Assembly: GCA_963277665.1 (NCBI GenBank)
Contig: OY728143.1
Coordinates: 235,467,591-235,531,590 of the forward strand
Reading direction: 5' to 3'
From: Viscum album
Lineage: Eukaryota; Streptophyta; Magnoliopsida; Santalales; Viscaceae
DNA: 64,000 nucleotides
In this document: positions 1 to 14,439 of the stretch, piece after piece
Numbering within the stretch: the first letter of the stretch is position 1
How the letters are laid out: the number at the start of each line of letters is the position of its first letter
The notes under the pieces: model-generated
What the model saw: the letters and a program-made list of their open reading frames with translations, nothing else
Told to the model about the DNA's origin: nothing
Databases searched by the model: none
Position numbers and translations under genes: made by a program

Positions 1-1799
1 GTGTTGAAAAATTAATATTCATAATCAATACATTACTATTACAATTGGAAATTCAATATTATATTAGTATAGGTTAATTATTTTAAAGAAATAAATCTTA
101 TTTCATTTAAGCTTTATTTATAATGTTTGTGTTGTTCTCTTAGAATTTTTTATATCATTTATTCATTAAGATTTAATATAAATAATGGAATATCCATTCA
201 TAAAATTTTAGATTGTTACAGAAATAATATATATAAATAAAATTTTTGGGACAATTACTTGGTTGCCTCCCTTATCCTATAGAAAGGAAAACATCTAATA
301 TCCAACTGTTGTTTGGTTGAGATTGGATGAAAATGGAAAACTATTTTAACCCTTAGAATTATAGTTAATAGACCCTATAACAATACAACATATCCAAAAG
401 GAATAGTAATGACCAAATGGGATTAAAGAGAGATGTACATTCTAGTTTATACCAATTGATATGATCATATGTCAAATCAAAGGTCACATGAATACACATT
501 AATAAATCCTAGAAGTAGATGATTTAGCATATCAGTTGGAGATGTCAGAGTATCCAATCTTCTAGTGGAAGAAATGATGTCATTAAGAGGTAAATTATAA
601 ATCCTTATAGAAAATATAGTAACTTTACACATTATAACTAGATTGAAATGTTTGGCAGTATATCAGAATGAAAAAAATTTCAAAAGTGTGACACGTTCTA
701 ACTCAATTGAGGATCCACATAGTTTGGGAAATAATGTGAAAATTTTGTGTTTGGATATATAAAATACTAAAATGATTTCTCCCAGGAATTCATCCTTGAT
801 CACATGGTTAGGTGTAACCATGGGAACTCTTATTCTCTTCGAAAAACCCCTTACAATTTAGATAAATCAGTTGGACTATGACACACGGTATCTTCTAGTC
901 ATGTGACATTGCTTTTTATTCCCCCAAATCATTTTATATGCTTCAAAAATGACCCACACACCCTAATTATATATATATCCTCATAATAAATTAATATTAG
1001 TTAAATAGAAAGTAGTAAAACTCAATATTTAAATATAATATAGCTCATTGAAAAACCACGTTCTAACATACTTATCCATTAAAGGAACCTATCTATATTT
1101 TTTGCATCAGAGGGTGGTAGAGCACTGTCTGGGAGAAAATATGGTCACTGAGCACGTATTCTATCCTGACATTTCCATGTCACTTCATTTATATGGAAAT
1201 GATACCATAGTACCAAATATAATGGGACAGACTGGCCATATCTATCCTTCATTATCTGATCAACAATGTGTATCAGATACTCCTAAATATAAAAATAAAC
1301 ATAAATTTCATCATTATCAGGATGAAAAGTATGAGATAAATAATTTTGTTTACAATGATTTTATGAATTTGGAAGATGTTATGAATTTTTTTTAACTGAG
1401 AGTAAGTAGGTAATGAATAGTTACCAGCCATACTTAATAGAACATCTAAAAAAGCCTGAAAAAATGAGTGGACATATTCACTTTCCACTGTCTATTTAAA
1501 TTCACATTTCTATGTAATACCTCTATTAAAGAACTATCCCTGACTACGAATGCTCTAGGTCTTCAATTTTGGAAGAAATATTAATTCTAAATCTATTTTG
1601 TTGTACAAAATTATTATTGAAAAGATGACCATCATCCAAAGTCTCAAAAATGATATGATAACCTAGTATTTCTACCTCTATTACATATACAATCAAATCA
1701 AAGAATAGTGATTCTTACAATATGGGGCCTCATTATGATGAATCTATATCATTTCCTTAAATTTAATATTGTAGGAAATCTCAATTAGGGGTATATTCT
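1..1799. other. AT-rich decayed repeat DNA left of element A integrase
   Basis: No gene can be defended here. The stretch lies downstream (minus-strand sense) of the element A integrase core, so it should hold the integrase C-terminus, any chromodomain and the start of a 3' LTR. I saw only weak, frame-broken resemblance near 780-900 and could not place an LTR boundary or polypurine tract. The 115-codon plus-strand frame at 1,048-1,395 has low complexity and no recognisable motif, and is probably chance. Confidence 0.4.
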
Positions 1800-2345
1800 A
1801 TACACTTGAACTACCTCAATCAAGGATATATTCTTGAGCATGTCCTCCAAAAAATGTATCATACGCTCATACAAACCATCAGAATGTGAGTGATAGGTCA
1901 TACTCAATAGTACATATGAACCCAATTCCCTATAAATCCATTATTTAATCACAATATGAATCAAATATCTATGTAGATATGATATAATTTGGAACCCCAT
2001 TGAGATATATAATACCAAAATTAACGATCCTCCTTAACTCATCTATAGAAAGAGACACAAGAATATTAAATTAATGGGATACCTTTTCCAATCTATAAAT
2101 TATCATCCATATGACATCACTATCTTGGGGTGATCTATGTTGTCATATCACAAAATTCACACATCTTTCAACCTATTTACACAAAATAATACGTAATAAT
2201 TTTTATACGTCATCTACTTTCTAGTCCCCTTATATTATACGATGACATGTGGAACACTATGTAACAAACCTATATATATCTTTTTTCATCCTTTACCACC
2301 TTCATAAACTAAATATGTCGTAATAAATCATGGTAAAATGGGGAT
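1800..2345 (-). pseudogene. Element A: relic of Ty3/gypsy integrase
   Basis: Reading the minus strand from right to left, about 2,330-2,180 resembles the integrase N-terminal zinc-binding segment (H..C..C type, with remnants FYHDLLRH and HMSSYN). About 2,060-1,990 resembles the middle of the catalytic core (DELRRIVNFGIIYLNGVPN). About 1,930-1,815 resembles the late core (TYHSHSDG, then LEDMLKN). The order is right for a gypsy integrase but stops and frame changes interrupt it many times. It is one of the most degraded pieces in the window and strongly AT-shifted. Recognition rests on pattern matching by eye to the family, so the limits are approximate. It could belong to any chromovirus-like lineage. 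Confidence 0.6.
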
Positions 2346-5300
2346 GCACAATCCAAATCAAGGAATGCGACTCTAGATTTAACACATCCTATATTTTTAA
2401 GAAGCGATAAATATAACAAACCAATATTTTACAGTATTTATCTTTATAAATTAATTTAATATATTCATTAACTTATGAGATTAAACAAACTATTATAAAA
2501 TATTAAATATTTACAAAGTCATTATAATACTATTGTGACCATTTGGAATTTTAATGCATACATTAGAATAATAACATCTCCTAGGAAAGTATAAATAAAA
2601 TTCTGCCACCTCATAAATGGTGGTATGATATATTTATATCAAAAAATAAGTAAATTATCTTATAATAATGAATAATTATTGGTTTATGTTTTTATAAAAT
2701 AAATGATAATTTATAATTATATTATTAATACAATTATTTAAAAAATTATTTTCATAAAATAGGTGCATGAATTCATATTTAGTATTTTATATTATTATAA
2801 TATAAATTTTTGAGACCATAATAAAGTATTGTGTTGGTAGAAAATGTAGTTATAATATTAAAATGATTATTTTCTAAAGAATGATCATTTTAATTGAAAG
2901 TTCACATTATCATGTTAAGAATTGTTTTTATTAATTTGAATTTCATTGATTAAATATACCTTTCAATAACTGGTTAGGGTTATTTTATGGTATTTTCTTA
3001 AATAATTAAATATTTTTTCAATAGCTAAGTATGATAATTTATGGTATTTGACAACATAGGTAAATAAATGAAAAATTGGGTAATAAAAAATATATTGATT
3101 AGGTATTAACTCATTAGTTTGAAAAAAAAATCCCTAGTAACAATGAATCATCCCATGAATAAATACTATTCATAGTCTTGAGAAAAAATAATAATAAAAT
3201 GAATTAAATAATCGAAAACATAACTGTCCTCCCCCTAAAAATACAACCCATCACCATACATTCTCCTCAGAGCTTATGAGCCTTGATTATTTTCAGAAAA
3301 ATTCCAATTACCTTCCTAATAGACCTTTTAGTGTGAAATTTCTATTATTACAACAAAAATACAAAATCTATGTGTCTAAAGTATGATACAGTTGAAACAA
3401 TATTCGAGATGTAAACTCCTCTTTCTTTCCCATTTATTTTTTTTTATTTTCTTATCCTCTCATAATCACCCCTATTCAATTAGTAATGCTAATTTTATTA
3501 CCATATATATACTGTAATGTTTAGTGTTAAAATATCATTTATCAAAAAATATATTCTAGTATCTTTTTCTTTAAAAAATATAATCATCAACCATGATGAA
3601 TAAATTCATAGCCATCATGGTTGATGAGTTTTCAATATACATTAGTTCCTTCAACTCTAGTCCTAAAATCATTATTATGGATAAATATTATTACAATATG
3701 TTATTTATTTATTTTTAATGTTCATTATCAACTATATAAACATAAAACTCAATAATATGGAACAATTTTCTAATGGAAAAAAAACCGGTAATATAAAAAA
3801 AATTCTAATTAGAGTTTTATCTAAAAAACCATCATAATACAATATTAAAAAAATATATGATAAATTTTAAAATTATTTTTTTCATTAATAATTACTAATT
3901 TGACTTATAGATAATTTATTCCAAATATACATGATAATCCATATTTATACGCAAGAGAATCAATAATACTACCATGAAACTAACTCTCCTTGAACAATAA
4001 TATGAAACATGATAAAACATTTGAATGGAAATAAATGAACATAATAAAATTAAAATTATTCAAAAATATAATTAAATATAGTGAATTTAATAAATAATTA
4101 ATCTAATTATATTTTATATATCATTATATACGTGTGAAGAACCCTTTCATACATAAGGTAAGGGGTTTCACTTCTTAGTTTTACATTCATGAGATATATT
4201 TCTTATTAAACCCTTATTTCATTTCTGTCATGTCCATAAATACCATTGAAATATTATACCATGAATATAATTATCCTCTTTGTAATAAATATTTATTTTG
4301 ATAAATATTAATATGATGGTGCATAAAATTTGACTGATTACAAAGTGGTAAAGGATTTATTATCTCAATTTTCATTCATTCATTCAATAATACAGTGATT
4401 TCATTGATTAAGTCATGATAAGGTCATATTTAAATGAAATTTTATTATGTTTTGTTTTATTTTAAATTTTTTATATGGGTTTATATTAAATAAACATAAT
4501 CTATTCATTTTATTAAGTACAATATCTTGTAGTGGATATTGTCTTGAATTTTAATCATTGAGGCATTGTTTTATGTTATTAAAATATTTTATTCTTAATG
4601 GTGTATATTCTGAAACATTTTTTTATGATCATAAAAAAGTAATTATTTCAATAAATATCTATATTTTTATTGTCATGTATTTGATTGTTTTCTATGATGT
4701 ATAACAATTTTTCATATATTGTTCACTTTTTATGATTTTTTAACTCGAATAATATTGATATATCTATATCCTCTACTCAAAATAGATATGTTGATAAGTA
4801 ATATTGTTTATGAATTGAATATATGAAGGAAATATTATTTTCCATTATTGTGACAGGTGGGGAATGACCTTATATAGATCATCGATGCATCTACTACTAT
4901 CATGAGACAAGTCAGTTGGATAAAACCCTTTTTGTTTGTTTCTACGAAGGAAGATATTAGTTTCTACCCATGAAAATTTATTTATTGTAGGAATGTTATT
5001 GATGGTAGTGGATCATGTGAATTTTACATGATGAATAATTATTATGAATTTTCCTCATTCATTATTCAGTTATTACAATACATGATATTTTCCCTATGAA
5101 AAAAATCAATGGATTCATTCTCAATTTAGTAAATAATTCAGCATGTGTGTTTCCCATATTTTCCTTCCCTTATTGATTATGAATTATTGATTATGGTTAA
5201 CTTATTATTTATTAATTTTTCTATTAAATGTAATTATTAGAGGTAATTTTATCTAACCCTTTTATTTTTCATCCTTCAACAGGTTATGAATAAGTAATCG

Positions 5301-6650
5301 TTGAATAAGTTTTAGGGAAGAAGATTACTTCCCATTGCTATGATCTATGTTTAATTATCACTGTAATAAGGTAAATATATATGAATCCAGTTATTTGTGA
5401 CTACTAAACTAATTAATAATTTGTGATGTGATATGTTGTATCTATTTCATTATAATAAAATTAACACTTTCTTTGGGCAATTGGGGTCAAGGTGATTATA
5501 TTTAGAATTAGACAAGTTTTAGTAGAATATTTGCAAACTATATGTTAAATAAAAATTAGAATTATGATAATTATTAATAGTGAATATTTGGGTCAATACT
5601 TTTGATGATTATGATCTAACCCATTTTGATCCATTATTTAGTTATGCTGCAGAATGTATGGAATGTAATAAATACATACAAATATTGTATGTATTTCCCC
5701 ACAAAGCAGGTGAATACTATTCATGTTTGAATTGAGAATAACATGACCATATTTAAAAAAAATTATTTTTTATGATGAATAACAATAATACACCAATGTG
5801 TAAGCCTTTCAACTATAATAAGCCTTATTCTTTTATTAGTATTAATATTATTATGGTATCTAATCAAAGGATCAAGTCCCATGAAATGATATTTCTTACA
5901 TTAGTATGTGATGAAAAGAAAAAGTTAATACTCGTGATATATTTCCAGATGGTTGATGCGAATTAAAGGTTGTCATTGATCGAAAATACTAATGTGGAAT
6001 ATAAAATTTAAGACATAGAAAGAAAATATTTTAAATAATAAATTTTCAATAATTACATCCCTTTTGATATATGACCTAAAATACAGATAAAATTAATTAT
6101 AATAAATTAAAATTAAGAAGATAATGGTGTGTAGTATGAGGCTACCATCACATGACTTACCATGTATGATATAGATTACATCACGGATTCAGAAAACAAT
6201 ATTGATTATTTATTTTGAGGTATTAATTATATTTTCCGATGGGAACTAGATTCACAAACATTGTTATCATAATATGAAATAGTATTATGTTCCATGAATA
6301 TTGATAATGAATTTAATAAGATCATATAGTTTCTTAGGAAATAAATTTATTAATAGGACTTCTGATAATCATAAATAAGGTATGTCTTCATAGAAGAATA
6401 TGGGAATGAAAAAATTCTTTTTATATAAAAATTATAGAAAGAATCATCTATGAAACTTCATGTAATGCATGTGATTCTTTTAAAATTGTGTAGAATAGGG
6501 TCATCAACCTAAAAAATTAATGGTAATAAAAAAGTCAACAATTTTAAATAGTTCAACATTAATGAAATGGGACAATATTCAATCCAATTTCCCATGAACC
6601 ATGGTTAGTTTTATTGAAAAAAATGTGTTTACCAGTCCCTAATATGACAA
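2346..6650. other. Very AT-rich intergenic or decayed repeat DNA
   Basis: No coding region is supported. It should contain the RNaseH/RT remains of element A on the left and the LTR, leader and gag remains of element B on the right, but decay is too great to delimit them. The 64-codon plus frame at 5,772-5,966 includes PYSFIS, faintly like a retroelement protease motif, but I do not accept it as a gene. The one clear structure is a 15-bp perfect inverted repeat at 3,584-3,627. Confidence 0.5.
3584..3627. repeat. Perfect 15-bp inverted repeat (hairpin)
   Basis: TCATCAACCATGATG at 3,584-3,598 is the exact reverse complement of the 15 bases at 3,613-3,627, with a 14-base spacer. No poly-T tail or flanking direct repeat marks it as a terminator or a MITE end. 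Confidence 0.8.
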
Positions 6651-6689
6651 ATAATCATTATTTATTTGATAAACATATAATCACAACTA

Positions 6690-9194
6690 TGGTTGAAGTT
6701 GACATAATCTGTGGTATGGATTGACTTGGAAAATATAATGAAACAAATTATTAAATAAAGAATGAAATTATTATTTGGGATGAAGATATGTTGTTCCTTA
6801 TATTTGTGGAATAAAAAACATCATATGATTCATATTTAGATCCACCCCAAAAGATCTACTAAAATAAATTATAGAGGAGTAAGTGAAAAAACATATATGA
6901 TAGGTAGAAATTAATCACCAAATTGATGATATATAAATTTTATAGGAATACATTGTTTTATTTCCTAATGAATTATATTGAAATCCCATTATTCTTGATG
7001 TTGGTTTTTCCATTGATTTTTTCTCTGATTCAAGGCTAATACGATATATTATATATAGAATTTCTACTTTGGAAGTAATGTAGTGTAGGAAAAAACATGT
7101 GAATTTGATTTATAAGGACTGCATTTGTCAAAGTAATTCTCTATGGGGACATCCAAATGTAATTTATAAAAATAAATATGGATCAATGAGGTTGTTCATT
7201 GAGTATTGATATGTTAATAAAATCGGGATAAAGAACCACTATACTCTTCCCCACATTGGTTATTTACTTGAACAACTTCAAGTAGGTCCTTATTTTTTTA
7301 TGATTTAACATCATTATGTGTATAATAAATTACATGTAATGATGCAAGATATTCTAAATATGTCATTTTTGATATGATACAAACATTATGATATTACATT
7401 AATTCCGTTTACATTGACTAATTCTCCCTAAGTTATTATAGTTCTAATAAATTGAATATTCGTAGAATATCATGGTGATTTGTTTGTTGCATTAATTGAT
7501 GATGTTTTGGTGTATTCAATAATATCTGAAGACCATGATAATCACCTGTAAATCATTATTGACAATTTCATAAGGAAAATTTTATATGTTTAATTTAGAA
7601 TGTTTGAATTATGGCTTCATGTAATTTCATTTCTTGTCCATATTATCACTAAGGATTGAATATTCATTGATCTGATAGTGAAAAGAAAAATCCAATAATG
7701 GACTATACCAACATACATAATTATGGTATATTGATTCTTTTGTTATTCATGTTAACAATTGTTTTTCATTATATTTTTTTAAAATTGAGAATCTATTAAA
7801 AAATAACATACAACAAGGGGGTTAGGTTTATATTGGAAAAAAAGTTTATAATATTTTGATGAATTTAAGAGAATATTCTTCAATGATCCATTTTTGACTC
7901 CATTATCTGTAAATGATGGGTTAGTGATATATAGTGATTAATTAAAGAATATATTGGGTTATTTCCTATTGAAAATTGATAAATTTATTGATTATACAGA
8001 AATGAAGTTGAATATTATTGACAAAATTTAGACCACCCATGATCTTGAGTTTGTAGTTCTAATCCTTTCAACTAAAATATAGAGACAATATCAATATGGT
8101 GAATGATATGAAATTTATATTGATCACAAATGTTTCAAATACATATTTACATAGATATAACTCATCGTGTATAAAATAAGATGGCCTAAGTTAATCAATT
8201 ATTGATATTTCTCAATATACTACCACCTTGGAATGAAAAATAAGGCAGTTGATTCAATATAGAAGAATGATCATGAAATTATAACACAAAAGATCCTGGA
8301 TAAATATAAAATGTTCATAGATTTAGTAATGATGGATTTGGGAATTTTCATGGAAGTGGAAACATCACTCCTTTTGAAATGATTATAAAAAAAATCCTTA
8401 TTGAAAATGAAAAATTGATGTCAATATAAACAAGAGAAATCTCAAAGGAAAATTAAATCCATTTAGGAAGAATGATTGGTACACTTCATATATGAGGATA
8501 AAATTCTAAAATATGGAAAAAAAATTATCTGTTCTCTCAATACATGTGCTAAAAATGGAACAATTATATTATTATCATAGCTCAAAGTTCTCTTATCTCA
8601 ATTAAAGTAATAATATATATTTATATATATATTGAGATCTGATGGTACACTTTTGTGTGATAATGTGAGGGGGAAATTTTTTATTATCTGTCCTGATTTC
8701 AACTATTTTTACAAGTGAAGGAAAAGATAAAAAACTCTTAGAGGAGTCCTGAAACCTTACATATATCATATATGATGTTGGATGAAATTATAGTTGACTT
8801 TTTTTCATAAGACTGCAAAGGACACCAAGAAGGAATGATATGATATGTGTTATTTTTTATCACCTTAATGTTTTTTAAATTTTACTACTATAAGAATATT
8901 ATTACTTCTAAGGTACCATGATAGAATAAATATTTATGAAGTTTTAAGACACCATAGTTCTCCTATATCAATTTTTTTTGATCAATATCCCCATTTAACA
9001 TCAAAATAGTGGAAGTGTCATCAAAAGGTTTTGGATACTCAACTTTAATTGAGTACTACATATCACTGGAAAACCAATGCACATTCTGGAATGACTATTA
9101 AATCATTATTATGCTTGTTGAGATCATTATCACCTAAATTTCATGATATTTGATATAATATTTTAACATCAGTTGACATTTCTTGTAATAATAA
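6690..9194 (+). pseudogene. Element B: Ty3/gypsy pol relic (RT, RNaseH, integrase)
   Basis: A decayed pol region in the usual order. About 6,698-6,725 carries DIICGMD, like the end of a gypsy protease. RT runs about 6,930-7,770: FSIDF near 7,005, SMRLFIEY near 7,175, and the catalytic LIDDVLVYS at 7,492-7,518. RNaseH covers about 7,770-8,230 (YIDHKCFKY near 8,114). The integrase core covers about 8,780-9,120 (STTYH near 9,050). It breaks off after a run of Asn codons at 9,183-9,194, where the LTR of element C begins. Many stops and frameshifts make it non-functional. The missing integrase end should lie beyond the inserted material. Base composition is extremely AT-rich, as expected for old methylated repeats. 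Confidence 0.75.
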
Positions 9195-11745
9195 TGTAAC
9201 ATCCCATGATGTTATGGTATCTTTATCTTTTAATTAATTTTATATATTGTGTTTCATATAACCAGAACATCAAATGAACTACCATTTGTTAAATATTGGA
9301 ATATTATAAACATGCTATTAAAATAAAGGGTATGAATAGTATTAAACACATAATTATTCAATTTTTCTCATTAATCCAAAAAATAGTTAGCATATAAAAA
9401 TTATGTGATTTGAACCCAATATAGGGTAGTAGTTTTCTAAATGTAGATTTACCACCTTTTGATGGAAAACTTATTTTATATGTAGTTCTTGGAAATATTA
9501 TAAATTTTATTTTAAAAAATAATCTTATTCATTTATATCATAATATCAAAATTTACATTGGTTAAATTTTATTGTTTTTTATAAGATGAATGTTTTTATA
9601 AATTATTTTAAAATATTTCATTTTAACTGAAACCCTTTTTTTAATTAATAATATATAGTGATATATTATTTTTTAATCTGATTTCAAATATAATTTGATC
9701 TATGATTTTATTATTTAATCCAATGTAGGATATTGGAATCAATTTCACCTTCAATATGTATATAAAAACATTTCAATCTTTCAGATATTTTCACTTTTAA
9801 AACTCATTTTCTACTCTATCAATGAGATTAATATTAAATTAATTTTTCCAATTCTATATTTTGATTATAGAAAATGGATTCCATATTTTAAATCATAAGT
9901 TAAAATTTTAGTAAATATGTCCATTTTCTTTTTGGAAAAAATTATTTGTAAATTTAGTAATGTTAAAAACCATGATTATGTGTTAATCATGTAATTAAAA
10001 GTCAAAAAATAACATTATACACATTATAAATTTTCCGAAACACATTTCATAATTTCATAAGATGAGTTTCTTTTGAAAAAAATCATCCTTTGGAATATTT
10101 TAGGGCCTCATACAGAGACTTTGATGTAATTAATATTTTTATAGTATTTTATTTTAAGAAAATTCAAATATTTCATACTCAGAATTTTAATAAGTATTAA
10201 ATTTTTCATATGTTGTAATGTAGAAGTAATAATTGACTATTAATATTATTTTTAACTTCTAAATTTTTAACTTCATCATTAAAATGAATATTTAATTTTT
10301 ATGAATTGTATAATATGGCACCCCATAATAATAAAGTCCAATAATTTATTTGGCTACATTTGTGTCATGCAACACCATGAGTACAATGGAATATAATATC
10401 CCAAAAAATAATTATATATTTACTATTTCAAATAAATTCAATATATTTTATTTCTTACATTGCATGAAATAGTAATATATCATGAGATGCACACTATAAC
10501 ATGTTTCTTTAAAGGGTTTCATTACACACATGACTCAATTTTAACCGAACAAGAATAAATTATTTAAATATTATAATTTAACATAATAATGCATAATGTA
10601 TCCATTAATGTAGTAGGTATGAATAGTATTAAATAAAATTAAAAAATCTATGGTTTAAACACCTAAATAATTTATTACAATTTAATTATAAATAAATATA
10701 ATTTATAAATGAAAATAATGGGAATAATTTATAGGAAAGTTTTAATATGATCAAAATTATTTTAACACAAATAAATTTAATTAATTTTAATTGTTGATTT
10801 ATATTATTTTAATATAAATATTATGTATTCAATATAATATTATTTATATTCATAAAATATGTTTGATAAGAATAAGATAATAACAAACACAATTTCCCAC
10901 ATAATGACCAATAATTTGTAAACTCCATAAAAATAAACTTCATCAATGAAAAAAAACATAGAGATTTGGTTTGGGTGGATGTTTGATATTTACTAAAATA
11001 TTATTATTTATTAATAAATAGTTAAAAATACTGAAATTTTGTTCATAAATGAATATTAATATAATTTATTTATTGGGATAAATTATACATTTATATTATT
11101 TTAAATTTAATTTATATAATAATATTATAAATTAATACAATTTATGTCATTGGAATAAAATTCACTTACCAATTGATTAAGAAAACATAACATACATTCA
11201 TACATTTTTACATTATAACTTCGCATTGTTGTTCCTCCTGAGGGATGAATTTCATATTAATTATTGAAACTTTTATTATTAGAATTTTGAAAAATGGATT
11301 TCATATTTGGAATCATAATATTGTATAATTTCTAATAATAAAAAATTATTTTTTACCAAAAATCATAGTGAATGAAATTAAATGTAATTACAATTATTAA
11401 GGGAAATTTAAATTAATAAGGATATAAACCATAACCTTAAGGGAAAAAACAACATATACACTTTTGAAATACCTATTTTATTTTAATATATTGACCATAT
11501 ATTCGCTTCGCTAGAAATTAGTCCATTAGTAGTGCCACGTGAAACATGAAAAACATGGTAACAATTCCCTTTTCAAATTATTATAATATTTCCACTCCTC
11601 CTACACTATAGAAGGTCACCACTTCTCCCCATTTCTCTCACCACTCAAACCACATAGTTCTAGCCTATATATTCCCAAATAACTTCCAAAAATACCTCCC
11701 CTACTCCTTGAAATTTCCCTTAGTGCTAAAATATTTTTTTAAAAG
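9195..11745 (+). repeat. Element C: plus-strand gypsy LTR, interrupted on the right
   Basis: It starts TGTAACATCCC, the typical start of this LTR class, exactly where the element B integrase stops. Parts resemble the LTR of element J: the CCACCTTTTGA block near 9,462 matches one near 57,697, and the ATTCCATATTT block near 9,874 matches one near 58,126. A TATATA box with pyrimidine-rich leader near 11,660-11,745 resembles the promoter and leader in the LTRs of G and E, so U3 and part of R are present. It ends where the LTR of D starts. A second block near 11,220-11,460 also resembles J, so an internal duplication or second copy is possible. Confidence 0.55.
11664..11673 (+). promoter_or_regulatory. 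LTR core promoter (TATA box) of element C
   Basis: CCTATATATT is followed by a C-rich leader like the one after the TATA box in the element G LTRs. Activity is inferred only from position and resemblance. Confidence 0.4.
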
Positions 11746-13788
11746 TGTAACACCCTGGGTTTCTATTATGAATCCATTTATTTATGCTTATTAATTATAT
11801 AAATTATAAAAGCGAAGTATAGGAGAGTATGGAGTAATTTTTAGTACTTTTGGATCATTTCTATATGTTCATAGTGGGTTCATGTTTTCTTAAAAATAAC
11901 TCAATAATTGAAGGAAACTATGCACAATGGGTTATGGGCTAAATTGGAGGTGCACTAGATGCACACATTTTCCCCAAAAAATTAGGATGCCTTGGAGAAA
12001 CCATAGAGTGTGGTGAAATTGTTGGTTAGAAATATTTTTCCTAGTCTATTCATGGGTTGGAACCCATGTGGACCAACCATGTGAGGAACTTCATAATAAA
12101 GATGCAAGAGCATTGTCTACACACCGTTTATCCAAATGTGCAGCTAAACTATTTCTAGGTCAAAACAACCCTCATAAAAAATGGATCTCGCTCAGTTTTC
12201 CATTTATAGTCATTTTCCTCTTTGATATGGTCCTATATCGGGATTTTGGCATCTCAAATGTTGGAAAACCACTCCCATGGAAATTAGAATCGTTCTAGAG
12301 CATTTCTTTGGTGTGTTAATGCCTGATTCTACACGTAAGGCTTCGTTCATCATTGTTTGTGATGAGTTTTCATATATATACTTTTTCATCATATAAAAAA
12401 ACTATTTATATCCCCTCTGTGGGTATATATAATGTTGTGTATTCCGTATATTAGTAGGTATGTCTTTTTTCATTTTAAAATAAGATATCTACGGATGACT
12501 TATGAAGATTCAACCCACTTTCCAAATGATTTTTTGTCATTTATCATTATCCCCCAAACTATCATAGTAGGAATCATTAATCCCAACTCAAAATTCTATA
12601 ATATATTTTCATTGAATCAAATTTATTTAAATGGTTGAAATTAAATGTGTGATCTTTGTGTAATAATGATATATATCTACTTTAGTGATGATTTATGGGT
12701 TTTGGGGAAATAGTGGTAGTTTAGTGTATTGTTGTGAAAAAGAGATTTATTTTCATTATTTTAAAATGGTGATTTTATAATATGGGTTTTCATGATTTTA
12801 AAAAAGGTATTTTTTGGAGTTTTGGGCATACATGGTGTGTATTTTTATATTTATTTTATGGGGATATTTTGAAATATGATATTGTACTCAGGGCCAAAGG
12901 TTTAATAGGAATGGTATATAATAACTTTTGAAATATTTATTGAGCGATGAGTTACCTATCTTGATTAATTCAAGGGCATAAAAATATATGCATGTTTGGT
13001 GGGGCTTATATGTAAAATAAATTTTCAATTCCAATGGAAACATGTGAAATGGGTTTAAGGCATCATATGGTTGTTTTGATGCAGATTGATTTTTCCTGAT
13101 AGTTAGTTGATAATGCACTTTTTTATTCATCTATAAACTATTTTAAAAAGTTTTACATATTTTGTTATAAATATTATTAAAAAACTATATTAAATTTTTA
13201 AATAATTGTTTATAATACATCTATCCTAGTGGTGTGAGAATGGATGTCATTGGGGAAAACCAAATGAGTTTTAGTACTCACCCCTACAGTGGTACATTGG
13301 ATCTTTTGTATATTTCATCTATTGAGACGCGGTAAAAGGTATGTTATCACACATATTTATCCCTAAATCAAGATACATGGGCCTTTTGATGAAGATGGAT
13401 CATGGAACATGTGGATGATGGAGTCTTCTTTTTTACATGGTTTCATATTATCTTGTCTTCCTATGATTACTCTAATAGTGTATTCTTTCTTTGTGTTACA
13501 TGATTTAGGTATGGTTTTGATAAATGAATTAATGAGTATTATTTCATTGTTACCATGAAGCCTATATAGAAGTTTTTTGGATGGAATTATTTGGTTATTT
13601 GTTTTATTATAAAATGGATAATCACCGCACATGAATTTAACCCTTTCACCAATTATTTCTAGCCTTTGGAATCATGTTGGTGTCACATAAGGCCTTGTAA
13701 TAGAAATTTTTTATTGGGAGCCAATAATATGGTGCTGGATTTTAAAAATGGTATCATTTTTGTTTAGTCCAATATCATGTTTGAGATA
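11746..13788 (+). repeat. Element D: plus-strand 5' LTR
   Basis: It begins TGTAACACCCTGGG, the usual start of this LTR class, inside the element C LTR. It ends just before a tRNA-Met-like primer site at 13,791, which fixes orientation and identity as a 5' LTR of about 2.04 kb. The canonical CA end is not preserved (TA). Short frames inside it are not genes. Confidence 0.65.
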
Positions 13789-13790
13789 AA

Positions 13791-13802
13791 TGGTATCAGA
13801 TA
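13791..13802 (+). other. Primer-binding site of element D (initiator tRNA-Met type)
   Basis: TGGTATCAGATA matches the first ten bases of the usual plant tRNA-iMet primer site, then departs. It lies two to three bases after the LTR end. Confidence 0.6.
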
Positions 13803-14439
13803 GTTTCATTCATTGTCGAATAAGTAGCAATTTGTTTTATTGGGATTCGAGTTGAATTAATTCTTATCTATTCTTTTGGTTGGGTTCATAGAAATGAGTA
13901 ATATTATTGAGACATGAAATGTACAGAACTAAAAGATGTTGATATCCTTTTAATGATGAACCCCAAGTTACCAGGGAGTTAGATATATTAGTGTTTTCGA
14001 GACACTTATAGGATTTCTGAATCAAATTTTCGTGGTTTATCCAATGAGATGGAAAATACATATAGTCTATGAATGAATTACCACTACGATTATATATTTT
14101 ATTTTAAGCAACAATATATGATTTGGATAAATGTGTTGATTTTTGAAAAATGTGGAAATACTTTTCCAATTAATGATTTGGGAATTAAAATGGTTAAGTT
14201 ATTTTGAAAATGTTTAGACCTTCCAATGTAGGGGAAATTTTCTAAAAAAAATTCTTGAACATGGTAATTGTTGATTTTTAAAATAATTGTTTGTGTGTTT
14301 GATGTTGAAGAATTTGAATGTTCTATGGCTACAGTTTATTGATATGGACACATATAGAGTTCGTTGTTTTTTAGAAAATGGAACATAGTAGGCATTATAG
14401 AATCCATCCAATAGAAACAGTAGAAAATATGGTCACACT
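13803..14439 (+). other. Element D leader between primer site and gag
   Basis: No gene is recognised. The position is that of the untranslated leader. Small minus-strand frames at 13,864-14,061 and 14,214-14,411 have no motif. Confidence 0.45.

Noticed and set aside
1048..1395. 115-codon open frame on the plus strand
   Set aside because: Antisense to an old integrase fragment region, low complexity near its end, no motif.
5772..5966. Possible protease (PYSFIS motif)
   Set aside because: Too far upstream of the GMD motif at about 6,710 to be the protease of element B, and no catalytic Asp is seen.
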